Of a stretch of DNA of 64,000 nucleotides, positions 32,699 through 42,794 are shown piece by piece. Location of the stretch: NCBI GenBank assembly GCA_947366545.1, contig CANBAL010000005.1, positions 23,853-87,852 of the forward strand, read 5' to 3'. A program made the position numbers and the translations under genes. The DNA comes from an uncultured Clostridia bacterium (GTDB lineage Bacteria; Bacillota; Clostridia; Christensenellales; UBA1242). Within the stretch, counting starts at the first letter, position 1. The number at the start of each line of letters is the position of its first letter. A model generated the notes under the pieces. That model was not told where the DNA came from and did not search any database. It was given only the letters and a program-made list of their open reading frames with translations.

Positions 32699-33601
32699 TT
32701 ATTCACTTTCTTCTTCAAGTTTTGCTTGAAGCACTTGTTCAATTTTTTCTATATATTCTTTGTTTCCAGTCTTTTTCGCACTTTCCAGCATTTTTGCCAC
32801 CTCTTTTGCAGATAGATCGGTATAAGCGCATACATAGTACATATATTTCGCACTATTAAGTTGGTCGCTGTTTCTCATGTAATCTAAAATAATAGTACGC
32901 TGATTATCTGTCAAAGCGGGTACTGAGCAGTAAAGTTCATATATGTGCAGAAGATCATCTGTTGCCATCATTGCCTCAAAAAGTTCTTGTATTTCCTCTT
33001 CACTTTCTGCATCATATTCAGCGGCATTATTTATTTCAAGAGGATTGCCTGATTTTAATGCTGCCTTTACTCTTGCGATTCTTGCCTCAAATCCTTCTTT
33101 ATTTCTTGTGTTTTCTTCTTTACACTCTATATATGAAGTGAAAGCAGGCAACCATTGGTCGTTATATGCTGTGTTTAGACAAGCCAATTCTTTATTTTCT
33201 TCAAAGGCTTTAAGCCATTTGCTTGGTGCGCAAAATACGAAAGAGTTAAAAAGTTTCTTGCCGTTTCTGCCTTTCACGCATTCCATAAAATAGTATTGAA
33301 GTTTAGCCATTTTGTTTTCAATCATAAGATCCTCAAACCTTGTTAAATTAAACTTTTTGTCATGGTCTGCCATACAAAATGCAAATTCGTAGCAGTGTAC
33401 AAGGTCGCCAGTGGCAATCATGCCGTCTTCTAGTTTAGGCATCACTTGTGGATGATCTGATTTTGTTACAAATTCAGCAAAGTCGCAAATAAAGTATGGG
33501 TTGCGTGTTGCAACCACCTCTTTTGTCCTTGCTATAATTAAGTCAATGTTATCGGTACGATTGCATTCCTCAATTATTTCGATTAATCTTTCTTTTGTCA
33601 T
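32699..33601 (-). CDS. Hypothetical helical protein
   Basis: 300 aa ORF with consensus promoter upstream. Confidence 0.6.
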   Translation of the reverse strand: MTKERLIEIIEECNRTDNIDLIIARTKEVVATRNPYFICDFAEFVTKSDHPQVMPKLEDGMIATGDLVHCYEFAFCMADHDKKFNLTRFEDLMIENKMAKLQYYFMECVKGRNGKKLFNSFVFCAPSKWLKAFEENKELACLNTAYNDQWLPAFTSYIECKEENTRNKEGFEARIARVKAALKSGNPLEINNAAEYDAESEEEIQELFEAMMATDDLLHIYELYCSVPALTDNQRTIILDYMRNSDQLNSAKYMYYVCAYTDLSAKEVAKMLESAKKTGNKEYIEKIEQVLQAKLEEESE

Positions 33602-33623
33602 ATTTCCCTCCCTTTATGGCTAT

Positions 33624-33652
33624 ATTATACCGCATAAGGAATAATATGTCAA
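33624..33652 (-). promoter_or_regulatory. Consensus sigma-A promoter
   Basis: Minus strand TTGACA-N17-TATAAT. Confidence 0.85.
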
Positions 33653-33716
33653 TACCTAATTTTAAAATTTTTCATATTTTCTCAAAAATATTTTTAAATA
33701 GTGCCTTTTGGGGAAT

Positions 33717-33750
33717 AAAAAAGCCATAGCTTGTCACTATGGCTATTTTT
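33717..33750 (-). terminator. Intrinsic terminator with no adjacent ORF
   Basis: Minus: AGCCATAG-TGACAAG-CTATGGCT then TTTTTT. Confidence 0.75.
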
Positions 33751-33778
33751 CCGAGTGGTGTCTGTCCAAACATATTAT

Positions 33779-33876
33779 CGCGGAAACAATGGGGTTTCCG
33801 CCCCGCTTATGGAAGAGGACTAGGCGGAGAAACCGCGAGGGTAGCGGTTAGCACATTTTTAATGTGCGTGTCCGCG
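33779..33876. ncRNA. Candidate multi-stem structured RNA
   Basis: Closing stem CGCGGA/TCCGCG, GGTTTCCGCC/GGCGGagAAACC, AACCGC/GCGGTT, GCACATT/AATGTGC. Confidence 0.4.
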
Positions 33877-33877
33877 T

Positions 33878-33920
33878 AAAAAAATACATTTTATGTTGGA
33901 ACAACCTAAAATGCATTTTT
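33878..33920 (-). terminator. Intrinsic terminator after PH-like gene
   Basis: Minus: TGCATTTTAGGTTG-TTC-CAACATAAAATGTA then TTTTTTT. Confidence 0.7.
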
Positions 33921-33941
33921 CCGAGTGGTGTCTGTCCTAAT

Positions 33942-34316
33942 TTAGTGTCTAATTTCAGTAAGGCTAACCCCGCGTTTCTTCCTCTCGATCTCAATGGTAT
34001 TGGAAAGCAGGTCGCGTACTTCATAAGGGTGAGCAATATGTCTTAAGTGGAATACTGGAGTATCAGCATCATCGGTCATAATTTCGATTGTTCCAGTACG
34101 GAAAATGAGGTCTATAAGTGAACGCTGCATAGAAATATCATTGCAACGGTATACATTTGTTTCGTGAATGATTGCCGATAAAAACCCTTTATGTCTAAAA
34201 AGTTTTACCCATTCGCCTTCCTTTTTTACTAAGTAATATCTATAAAAAGACCATGGAAGACCAAAGTGTCTTTTTCTATCTTGCCAAATAACTTCGGCAC
34301 CTTTCTCAAATTTCAT
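33942..34316 (-). CDS. PH-domain-like hypothetical protein
   Basis: RRTGTIEIMTDDADTPVFHLRHIAHPYEVRDLL pattern. Confidence 0.5.
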   Translation of the reverse strand: MKFEKGAEVIWQDRKRHFGLPWSFYRYYLVKKEGEWVKLFRHKGFLSAIIHETNVYRCNDISMQRSLIDLIFRTGTIEIMTDDADTPVFHLRHIAHPYEVRDLLSNTIEIERKKRGVSLTEIRH

Positions 34317-34428
34317 ATTTGCCTCCTAAGGATTTTATAGGTATATTTTATATGATATTTTATGAAAAGTAAAGGGTTTTAATAAAAAAAGGACTAAAAA
34401 GTTAGTCCTTTTCCCGTTTTTTATTGTT

Positions 34429-34620
34429 TTAGCATCTGTTGCCGCAGGTTGTGCCACCGCATCCACATAATAATAAGATAAGTATTAAAGTGCAAGTGTC
34501 GATGCCGCATCCGCCGTTATTACCGCCGCAAAGGCATTGTAATAAAAGTAAAAGTGTAATGATTGAGCAGCAATCGCATCCACAACCGCCATTGTTCATG
34601 CCGTTGTTAAAAAAGTTCAT
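34429..34620 (-). CDS. Small Cys/Gly-rich hydrophobic peptide with internal duplication
   Basis: NNGGCGCDCCSIITLLLLLQCLCGGNNGGCGIDTCTLILILLLCGCGG; GAGGAA RBS upstream. Confidence 0.6.
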   Translation of the reverse strand: MNFFNNGMNNGGCGCDCCSIITLLLLLQCLCGGNNGGCGIDTCTLILILLLCGCGGTTCGNRC

Positions 34621-34844
34621 TAGTTCCTCCTAAAAATTCTTATGTATTTTTGAGAGAGCCTAAAAGGCTTTCACACTAACATACTATTTAATGTTTTTAA
34701 AATTTGTGCAAGATTATCTAAAATTTAAAAAAAATATTATTAGTTTTTTAGGAAAAGGAGCCTTCGACAAAACAAGACAAAATCCTTTTGTATAATAACA
34801 TTTGCCTTCCACAAAATATTTTTACTTCTAATGATAAAAATCTG

Positions 34845-34873
34845 TTGACATTACGGGCAAAATAGAGTAGAAT
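34845..34873 (+). promoter_or_regulatory. Sigma-A-type promoter
   Basis: TTGACA-N17-TAGAAT upstream of 34921. Confidence 0.75.
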
Positions 34874-34920
34874 AAAGACTATTACGAGACAAATTAAATT
34901 TGATATGAGAGGTTTATTTT

Positions 34921-37900
34921 ATGACTAACAATTCTAGTAAAAAATACAATATTCTTTTTAAGGGGATGATGTTTGGTTTAGCATTTTTAATGTGCGTATC
35001 TTTTATGCCATTAAGTGCACTTGCATCACTCGCTGATGCGGTTTTGGACACCACATTTAATACGCTGCATCAAATCACATTAAGTGCTGCACCTAACAAT
35101 GAAGTAGTGAAGGGTGATAGTTATACTTTTGCTATTGGACATTACACTTATGGCGGAAAGACTTATAAGGTGGGCGATACTACAGTTACTGGACAAGCAA
35201 CAGATGATAACTTCCAAAACTCAAATGTTACTGTAAATTACAAAGGTACTTCGGTATTTGAGAAAATTGATACAACAAAATATTCTTATAATGATACAGC
35301 AAAAACAGGCACCTATGGTACATTCACTCCTTCAAGAACAGGTACTTATGTTGTTTCTTACTCAGTGACTGATAAAGGCGGAAATGTTTATTCTTATGAC
35401 TATACAATAGAGTGCACAACTTCAAACGCACACTTTGCTTTTGATAACATTGAAGATACTGATGCATCCTTCCTCACATATGACCTTGCTCTACTTGCAG
35501 CAAAGGGGAATGGTTACACTGATATTACTCTTCCTCTTCCAAAAGTTTATGATGAGAATGATAAGGTATTAAAAGATAGCAAAGGCAATGACATTAAATA
35601 CTATCTTGAGGATAATGACGCTAGACCAGAGGGAGTACACGACTATATTCTTCTTTCAATCGCAGGTGGCTCTAAAGATGGCATTGAAATTACAAAAGAT
35701 GGTGACAATTTTGTTGTTGACGGTGATTTAATTAAAAACACAACAGGCGTTGGTACCTACATTATTACTTATACATTCTATCAAAATGATAAATATGTTG
35801 TTTCTACCGATAAACAATTTGAGGTGAAAGACGGATATTATAAAGATAAGAATGATAATGCAGGATATACCCTTGAAACATCTTGGAAAGATAGCATATT
35901 CTCTACTGCAGTTACTGGTGTTAGAACAAAGTTACCAGTAATTGAAGGACTTACTTCAAACAACGACACTCCAAAGAGCGAAAAAGTACCAGTTACCTAT
36001 GAAATCGTAATTGAGTATAAGGATAAAGACAACGGCAATAAACCTATTCCTGTTACTGCAGACACTTATAGCGTAGAAGATGGCGTAAGATATTTCACAC
36101 CAAATAAAGATGGTGACTATACAATTAAATATGTAGTTACAGACTTCTATGGCAATCATCCAAAGGATGGTACAGTGCAATTCCCTGTAACGGGTGTAAA
36201 AGATCAACAACTCCCTTCAGTTTATGTTTACGATGCAAATCCTAAAAATGCAATGAATGGCGATGATTATGTTGATGCTGAGCACAAAATGAAATCAAGA
36301 ACACCATACAATGATTTCATTGTCTATGCTATTGGAGCAAAAGATAACGCAGCAGAACTTAAAGATATAGAACTTAAAAGAATTATCAGAACTCCAGGTG
36401 GTACAACTATTGTTGAAACAACTGAATATGCTGATTACAACTTAATCTTCCAATTTACAAACTATAACGATCTTATCACATACAACTATTCTCTTAAAGA
36501 GGATATGGCAAAAGACAATATTACAACTGCAAATTCAGATGAAGAAATTGCAAAGTGGCTTAAAGATAACCATTATTTAATCGTTACCAACGAGGAAGAT
36601 AAGAAGGGTACAGAGGGCTATGCATACATTAATTACTCACACAAATTCGAGGCTCAATCTGCATCTGCCACCTCATACAAAGTACTTTATGAAGCAAGAG
36701 ATGCTTACGCAAAAGACGGCAATATAAGTATTGGAAATACAGTAGCACAAAAAGTTATTGAGATGAATTTCACAGAACTTAATGTAAGAAATGAAATTGC
36801 ACCAGTTGTTTCTGGTCCAAGAAATTTACAAAGTTCATATGTAGAAAAAGATGTAATCAAATTCTCAGAGCCTTCAATAACAAGCAATGATGCAAGCGGT
36901 TATAAGATTGATAAATCACTTCGCAGAAATTATGTATACCGTTACTTAGATGAAAGTGGAAACCCTATTGAAGGAGAAGGGGAGACAATAGAATTTACCC
37001 CTGTACAAGGTGAAAATAGCAATATTTCTACCGCTGCAAGACCTACTTCAAATGGTTGGTATACTCTCACTGCAGAAAACAAACAACTTACAATCACTCT
37101 TGATAATATTCCAGAAGGTGCAGGTAGTTTTGAGATTTGTCTTTACGCAGTAGACGACGATGGCAATATCGGTTATTGGCTCAAGAGAATGACAATTGCA
37201 AACACCAATGATACAAGTGCTCCAACACTTAAAGCTGTTGACAGCACTCTTGATACTGTAAGCAATCAAGGTGATAGAATTACTCTGCCAACTATCTACT
37301 ATTCAGATGATAGAGTTGAATTCATGACAGCAAGTGTCAATGTATACCACGTTAAGGACGGCGTAAAAACTTGGGTGCCAAGTGAGGGTAAAAATGTATA
37401 TCCAAACTCAGTAGCAGGCACATATATTGTGGACGCAGGCTCCTTTGTTGCAGAGCGTGCTGGACAATATCAAATTGTTGTAACTGCAATCGACTCAGCA
37501 AATCATAGTATCACAAATTTCTTTACCACAACTGTAAATGAAAAAACAAGGGTGGAGAAACCTTCTATTGAAAATATTTCCGCATCCACAAAGACATTAA
37601 GAGTGGGTGAAAAGCCTGAATACCTTGCAACACCTGTTGTATCAGTTAAATCTAATGATACCTTTGGTTATATGGGACTTGATAAGAATGATAATTCAGT
37701 ACAGGATGGCTACTATGCAGTTAAAGAAATAAGTGGTCAAGCGCCAAACAACTTCAATATATTCAACAACTATAAAGAGTTTAGTGCAAGTTCACAAGGC
37801 ATATATAAAGTTCGTTATTATGTATATTTAATACAATATAACAAAGCAAGTCTTAAAGAGAATACAACAAGCCTTGCAAATGGCGATTTGTATATGAATG

Positions 37901-38916
37901 ATGGCATTTTAATGCTTCATGCTTATAATAAAGATTACTATATTACGGTAGACCTTAAAGATGGCAAGCTTAAAGTTAACACTGCGAGAGATGGCTTTGG
38001 AACTGAATATACCGGCACTCTTACAAATGTTAAACTTCTTTCACTAGACCCAAGTGATGTACAAACCTTTGATGTTCAAGATACTGACAACCCAATCGTT
38101 AAGGTAGACCTCAGTACAATCAAGAGGGCATATAATAATCTTGATACAGTTATAACTCTTCCTGAAATCGCAGCAGATATTAAAGGTAACAATGATATAG
38201 ATCCAACCAAGGGTATAGACGAAGCTAAATCTTATCTTCAAATCTCTATTGAAAGACCATCTGGTGAAACTCCTCTTGCAACCATTTATATGGACAAATG
38301 GGCAGATGAGAAAAATGAGTATTATGACAAAGATTCTGGAAATGTAAAATACACACTTTCTCAACATGGTACCTATACAATCAAGTATGTTGTATTTGAC
38401 AAGAATGGCAAGAAGGGTGAACTTTCAAAGACGATTTACAATGGTGATACAGTAAAACCTACTATTGATACCACAGAAGACTTCCTTAACAATAAGACAG
38501 ATGCATACAAGAAAGGCGACAAACTTTCACTCAAGATCTCTGAGGAAACACTCAAACTTAAAGATGAGGGCGGCTCAACTTATGCAGAACTTCTTGAAAC
38601 ACTTGAGGTAACACTTACAAACACTACAACCAAGACCGAGATTAAGAATAATGGTGATGCGGCTGCTCACACTTATGAATATGATCTTTCAACAGCAGGC
38701 ACATATGAACTTAAACTTAAAGTAAAGGATCAAGCAGGTTGGCCAGCAGAAAAGACGATAACCTTTACCATTGGCGGTACCGATACAACTCCAACAGTAT
38801 CATACCAAACAATCGGAACAATTCTTATCGTAGTTTCAGCAGTAATACTTGCAGGTGTCGTAGTATACTTCGTAGTATCTAAAGTAAAGAACGATAAGAA
38901 AGAGAAAAGAAAATAA
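34921..38916 (+). CDS. Large surface protein with Ig/cadherin-like repeats and C-terminal TM anchor
   Basis: Signal peptide; repeated (G.Y.I.Y.V.D..GN) modules; C-terminal TM IGTILIVVSAVILAGVVVYFVVSKVKNDKKEKRK. Confidence 0.75.
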   Translation: MTNNSSKKYNILFKGMMFGLAFLMCVSFMPLSALASLADAVLDTTFNTLHQITLSAAPNNEVVKGDSYTFAIGHYTYGGKTYKVGDTTVTGQATDDNFQNSNVTVNYKGTSVFEKIDTTKYSYNDTAKTGTYGTFTPSRTGTYVVSYSVTDKGGNVYSYDYTIECTTSNAHFAFDNIEDTDASFLTYDLALLAAKGNGYTDITLPLPKVYDENDKVLKDSKGNDIKYYLEDNDARPEGVHDYILLSIAGGSKDGIEITKDGDNFVVDGDLIKNTTGVGTYIITYTFYQNDKYVVSTDKQFEVKDGYYKDKNDNAGYTLETSWKDSIFSTAVTGVRTKLPVIEGLTSNNDTPKSEKVPVTYEIVIEYKDKDNGNKPIPVTADTYSVEDGVRYFTPNKDGDYTIKYVVTDFYGNHPKDGTVQFPVTGVKDQQLPSVYVYDANPKNAMNGDDYVDAEHKMKSRTPYNDFIVYAIGAKDNAAELKDIELKRIIRTPGGTTIVETTEYADYNLIFQFTNYNDLITYNYSLKEDMAKDNITTANSDEEIAKWLKDNHYLIVTNEEDKKGTEGYAYINYSHKFEAQSASATSYKVLYEARDAYAKDGNISIGNTVAQKVIEMNFTELNVRNEIAPVVSGPRNLQSSYVEKDVIKFSEPSITSNDASGYKIDKSLRRNYVYRYLDESGNPIEGEGETIEFTPVQGENSNISTAARPTSNGWYTLTAENKQLTITLDNIPEGAGSFEICLYAVDDDGNIGYWLKRMTIANTNDTSAPTLKAVDSTLDTVSNQGDRITLPTIYYSDDRVEFMTASVNVYHVKDGVKTWVPSEGKNVYPNSVAGTYIVDAGSFVAERAGQYQIVVTAIDSANHSITNFFTTTVNEKTRVEKPSIENISASTKTLRVGEKPEYLATPVVSVKSNDTFGYMGLDKNDNSVQDGYYAVKEISGQAPNNFNIFNNYKEFSASSQGIYKVRYYVYLIQYNKASLKENTTSLANGDLYMNDGILMLHAYNKDYYITVDLKDGKLKVNTARDGFGTEYTGTLTNVKLLSLDPSDVQTFDVQDTDNPIVKVDLSTIKRAYNNLDTVITLPEIAADIKGNNDIDPTKGIDEAKSYLQISIERPSGETPLATIYMDKWADEKNEYYDKDSGNVKYTLSQHGTYTIKYVVFDKNGKKGELSKTIYNGDTVKPTIDTTEDFLNNKTDAYKKGDKLSLKISEETLKLKDEGGSTYAELLETLEVTLTNTTTKTEIKNNGDAAAHTYEYDLSTAGTYELKLKVKDQAGWPAEKTITFTIGGTDTTPTVSYQTIGTILIVVSAVILAGVVVYFVVSKVKNDKKEKRK

Positions 38917-38981
38917 TTAAAAAGGACTTTCCTAGTGAAAGTCTTTTTTATAATAAATTCTATTAAGATAAGCGATTTTAC

Positions 38982-39010
38982 TTGACAAAACGCTCGCCTT
39001 ATGGTATTAT
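38982..39010 (+). promoter_or_regulatory. Promoter of rplU-prp-rpmA
   Basis: TTGACA-N17-TATTAT. Confidence 0.85.
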
Positions 39011-39015
39011 AACCC

Positions 39016-39093
39016 AGTATCCGCTTGTAAGGGGTTTTTAAGTCTGAGTTTCAGCACCCGCGAGGCAGCGAGTTTGGTTAGAGGAGGTAAAAA
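39016..39093 (+). promoter_or_regulatory. L21 leader-like 5' UTR
   Basis: ACCCAGTATCCGCTTGTAAGGGG...GAGGAGGT upstream of rplU; resembles Firmicutes L21 leader. Confidence 0.55.
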
Positions 39094-39095
39094 AT

Positions 39096-39404
39096 ATGTT
39101 TGCTATAGTACAAACTGGTGGAAAGCAATACAAAGTTAGTGAAAACGATGTAATAAGCGTTGAAAAACTTGATCATGCAGTTGGCGATAAGATTGAACTT
39201 GAGTGTTTACTTATCAGCGATAATGGACAAGTTGTTGCTGGAAATCCTGTAGTAAAAGGCGCTTTAGTTCAGGCAGAAGTTCTTTCACATGGCAAAGGCG
39301 ATAAAATCGTTGTGTTCAAATATAAGCCAAAGAAAAATGAAAGAAAGAAACAAGGCCATAGACAACCTTTTACACAATTAAAGATTTTGTCTATAAAGAA
39401 GTAA
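39096..39404 (+). CDS. rplU: 50S ribosomal protein L21
   Basis: [16 protein letters not shown]... Confidence 0.97.
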   Translation: MFAIVQTGGKQYKVSENDVISVEKLDHAVGDKIELECLLISDNGQVVAGNPVVKGALVQAEVLSHGKGDKIVVFKYKPKKNERKKQGHRQPFTQLKILSIKK

Positions 39405-39408
39405 GATC

Positions 39409-39732
39409 ATGACGAAGATTACTTTTTATAAAGAAAAAAATGTATTTCTTGGATTTGAAGTTGTAGGGCATACTGGTAAAGATGAATTTGGCAAAGACTT
39501 ATTATGTTGTCAGTTGTCTACCGTGGCACAACTTGCCGTAGTTGGCGTAAAAGAGTGTGCACGCATTAAGGCATTTATAGAGATTAGCGATGGATATTTG
39601 GTTATAAAAACCAACTATCAAGATGCACAAGAAGAGAAGATAAAATTCTTGTTTGACACTTGTTATAAATCCTTTCAATCAATAATTCAAGATGAAAAAC
39701 GATATGCGAAATTGGAGGTAAAAAATGTTTAA
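39409..39732 (+). CDS. prp: Ribosomal-processing cysteine protease Prp
   Basis: [22 protein letters not shown]; between rplU and rpmA. Confidence 0.9.
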   Translation: MTKITFYKEKNVFLGFEVVGHTGKDEFGKDLLCCQLSTVAQLAVVGVKECARIKAFIEISDGYLVIKTNYQDAQEEKIKFLFDTCYKSFQSIIQDEKRYAKLEVKNV

Positions 39733-40000
39733 GTTTAATGCTCAACTTTTTGCTCACCACAAGGGTGGCGGTAGTACTAAAAACGGCCGTGACTCACAAG
39801 GACAACGCTTAGGTGTAAAGGCGTATGCAGGGGAGAAAGTAACTGCCGGCTCAATAATAATAAGACAGCATGGAACAAAGGTATATCCAGGCGAGAATGT
39901 TGGAATGGGTAAGGATTACTCACTCTTTGCACTTTGTGATGGCACAGTAAAGTTTGATACAAAGAATGCTAAAAAAGTTGTAAATGTAGTAGTAGAATAA
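39725..40000 (+). CDS. rpmA: 50S ribosomal protein L27 with Prp-cleavable N-extension
   Basis: [32 protein letters not shown]. Confidence 0.97.
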   Translation: MFKFNAQLFAHHKGGGSTKNGRDSQGQRLGVKAYAGEKVTAGSIIIRQHGTKVYPGENVGMGKDYSLFALCDGTVKFDTKNAKKVVNVVVE

Positions 40001-40063
40001 ATTTAGCGCAACACTTAGTTGTGCTTTTTTTATTATATGTGGTATACTTGATTAGAGGCAGTC

Positions 40064-40876
40064 ATGAAGTTTATACAACATAAAGAAAAAATTGAGATAA
40101 TCGGCAAAGATGATTTTAATCCTGTTCATATACTCGAATGTGGGCAAGTTTTTTCCTATTCAAAAGAGGGTGACAAGTATAAGGTCTTTCCACTCGATAA
40201 ATATGCTGAGATTGTGACTACTGAAAAAGGTTACGATATTCTCACAAAAGATGTTGACTTTTTTGTTCATTATTTTGACCTTAACACCGATTATAGTTAT
40301 ATCAAAAATCGCTTATCAAAATTTTCAATACTAAGAAAGCCACTTGAGTTTGGCTATGGCATAAGAATACTCAAGCAAGATCTGTTTGAAATGCTGATTT
40401 CCTTTTTGATTTCAGCAAATAACAATATAAAAAGGATACAAGTGATATTAAATAGAATGCGAGAAAAACTCAGCGGGGGTGCTTTTCCTAGTTACGAAAC
40501 CTTAAAAGCGCAGCCGCTTGAATTTTTTACAAGCATAGGCGCAGGCTACCGTGATAAATATTTGTTCAATGTGTTAAGACAGGTTAATCCACAAGATTTG
40601 GAGAACTGGCAAAAACTTGACACTGTTACCCTGCGTAAAAACTTGCTTTCGCTATATGGCGTGGGACCAAAGGTGGCAGATTGCATTTTGCTTTTTGGGT
40701 ATGGTAGAGGGGATGTTTTTCCTGTCGACACATGGATACGAAAAATGTACAATACATATTATCCAAAACTCGAAAATCGTAATCAAATAAGGGATAATCT
40801 TGTCTCCGAGTTTGGCGGTCTTGCGGGTTATGCGCAACAATATCTATTTTATTATCAAAGAAGTGGGCAAAAATAG
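40064..40876 (+). CDS. ogg: 8-oxoguanine DNA glycosylase family
   Basis: HhH-GPD: LYGVGPKVADCILLFGYGRGDVFPVDTW. Confidence 0.85.
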   Translation: MKFIQHKEKIEIIGKDDFNPVHILECGQVFSYSKEGDKYKVFPLDKYAEIVTTEKGYDILTKDVDFFVHYFDLNTDYSYIKNRLSKFSILRKPLEFGYGIRILKQDLFEMLISFLISANNNIKRIQVILNRMREKLSGGAFPSYETLKAQPLEFFTSIGAGYRDKYLFNVLRQVNPQDLENWQKLDTVTLRKNLLSLYGVGPKVADCILLFGYGRGDVFPVDTWIRKMYNTYYPKLENRNQIRDNLVSEFGGLAGYAQQYLFYYQRSGQK

Positions 40877-40927
40877 GGTATTTACAACTGGCTTTTAGTG
40901 TGCTATAATAGGGTCAGAGGTGAAGAA

Positions 40928-41920
40928 ATGATTTCATTATTAAACGCTTTTACGGCTGGTTATATTGCATTAACGGTCATTTTAGGTGTATTACTGCTTT
41001 CAGTAATTGCTCTTTTCATTATTGTGCCTATGAAGACATGGTTTACCGCACTTTTTTCTAAATCACACGTTTCCATGGCAAAACTTACAAGTCTTCGTTG
41101 GAGAAAGGTGAATACTAAGGAACTTCTTGAAAATTATATCATGTCAAGGAATGCAAAACTTAATCTTCCTTTTACTGAGATTGAGGCCTTTTACCTTACA
41201 GGCAATAATATCAAACGCACCCTTTCGGCTTTTAGTTTCGCAAAGTCTGCCAAACTAGATGTAAACTTTGATATGATAAAATCCCTTGAATTTGCTGGTC
41301 AAGATTCCATGGAAGTGTTAAATAGTTATGTTAATCCAAAGATGGTTGAAATCGACGGGATTAAAGCAATAGCACAAGATAGTATTGAGCTTATTGTCAA
41401 AGTAAAGGCTGGAATCAAGGTGAATTTAAACAACTTTCTCACTGGTCTTGGACAGGAATCTTTGGAGGCAAGAATACAGAAATTAATTATACAAAATATC
41501 GCATTAAGTGCAAGCCATAAAGCAGTACTTGCTTCGCCAGATAAACTGCTTGTGGGGCTTAATAGTGAGATTGATGAAGGTAATATGTATAGCCTTGTTT
41601 CGCTTGAAATAATGAGTGTAGATGTTGGAAGAGATGTGGGTGCTGAAATGGTGGCAAAGAGTGCACAAAAAGATATTGCTCTTGCACAAGTAGAGGCTGA
41701 AAGAAAAAAGAATGACGCACTGCTTGCCGAGCAACAAGCCAAGATAGAGGTTCAGGAGATGAAAACGAATGTGCTTTCTGCCGAGGCAGAGATACCAAAG
41801 GCACTTGCTCAGGCGATACAAGAAGGCAGATTCTCAATTATGGATTACTACAAACTTATGAATCTTCAAGCCGATACTGCTATGAGAAGGTCAGTATCAG
41901 GTCAGGATACTGGAGAGTAA
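40928..41920 (+). CDS. floA: Flotillin-like protein FloA
   Basis: N-terminal TM, IVPMKTWFTALFSK, long SPFH/helical region. Confidence 0.85.
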   Translation: MISLLNAFTAGYIALTVILGVLLLSVIALFIIVPMKTWFTALFSKSHVSMAKLTSLRWRKVNTKELLENYIMSRNAKLNLPFTEIEAFYLTGNNIKRTLSAFSFAKSAKLDVNFDMIKSLEFAGQDSMEVLNSYVNPKMVEIDGIKAIAQDSIELIVKVKAGIKVNLNNFLTGLGQESLEARIQKLIIQNIALSASHKAVLASPDKLLVGLNSEIDEGNMYSLVSLEIMSVDVGRDVGAEMVAKSAQKDIALAQVEAERKKNDALLAEQQAKIEVQEMKTNVLSAEAEIPKALAQAIQEGRFSIMDYYKLMNLQADTAMRRSVSGQDTGE

Positions 41921-41921
41921 T

Positions 41922-42449
41922 ATGCAGTGGTGGATATATTTATTGATTGCCCTAGGTGTAGCCGCAGTTTTAGTAATACTTTTGGTTTGTATTAGGGCAA
42001 ACAATTCAAAGAAGGTAAAATTTAAAATTCCAAAGGTGGAACAGAGTGAGGAGAAGAAACCCGAGCCAGTCCATGAAGAGCCGAAGGCTGAAGAATTTCC
42101 TAATCTAATTTTTGATGAGTTTGGTGATAAAGAGGAAAAACTAAGTTTTAAAACTGAAGATCCAACAGAAGAAGAGTATGATCCGTTCGAGTTTGATGAT
42201 GTGCTTAATGAGGAAGATGAGAGAAGATATAGAGAGTTTATGAGTAGGCATGAGCCTAAGGAAAGAAAGACTCTTTCCGAAGATGAGGAATTTGCCAAAT
42301 TCCGAAACGAGCATTGCTACAGTAAATACCTTGCCGACCCCGTACTTCTTGACAGATTAACTAATGTACCACCTGAGATGAGACCAATCATACTCGCTGA
42401 TTTGTTTAAAAGCATAAATCTTGATGATATAGATTCAAAATCAATATAA
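41922..42449 (+). CDS. Hypothetical single-TM acidic protein
   Basis: N-terminal TM, acidic linker. Confidence 0.5.
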   Translation: MQWWIYLLIALGVAAVLVILLVCIRANNSKKVKFKIPKVEQSEEKKPEPVHEEPKAEEFPNLIFDEFGDKEEKLSFKTEDPTEEEYDPFEFDDVLNEEDERRYREFMSRHEPKERKTLSEDEEFAKFRNEHCYSKYLADPVLLDRLTNVPPEMRPIILADLFKSINLDDIDSKSI

Positions 42450-42530
42450 AAGCCGCGATAAGCGGCTTTTATTTATCTTATTAATAAAAATCGTTTTCGC
42501 CGCATAAATTTAGATATAAGGGAGAAAAAG

Positions 42531-42794
42531 GTGTTCAACTTTTTTGAGGAAATAAAAAAGGGTATAGGGTCAATAGATCCTAATCTTATAAATAGTTATA
42601 ACCTAATAAATATATCAGGTAAGATACTTTATGTTGAAGGGCATACTGGACTTACCATGCTTTCCAAAGAGATGATAACCTTTAAAGTCAAAAAGGGACG
42701 CGTGATTGTAGAAGGCAAGGATCTTAAAATGCAGGAACTTACTGAAAATACCATGAAAATTGTTGGTCAAATCTCCAAGGTGGAGGTGGTTTAG
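42531..42794 (+). CDS. yqfC: Sporulation protein YqfC
   Basis: Small YabP/YqfC-like beta-rich protein immediately before yqfD. Confidence 0.75.
   Translation: MFNFFEEIKKGIGSIDPNLINSYNLINISGKILYVEGHTGLTMLSKEMITFKVKKGRVIVEGKDLKMQELTENTMKIVGQISKVEVV

Noticed and set aside
34763-34769. TTCGACA (reverse of Spo0A box TGTCGAA) upstream of the large surface protein
   Set aside because: A single 7-mer; the gene has a better sigma-A promoter at 34845-34873; not enough support
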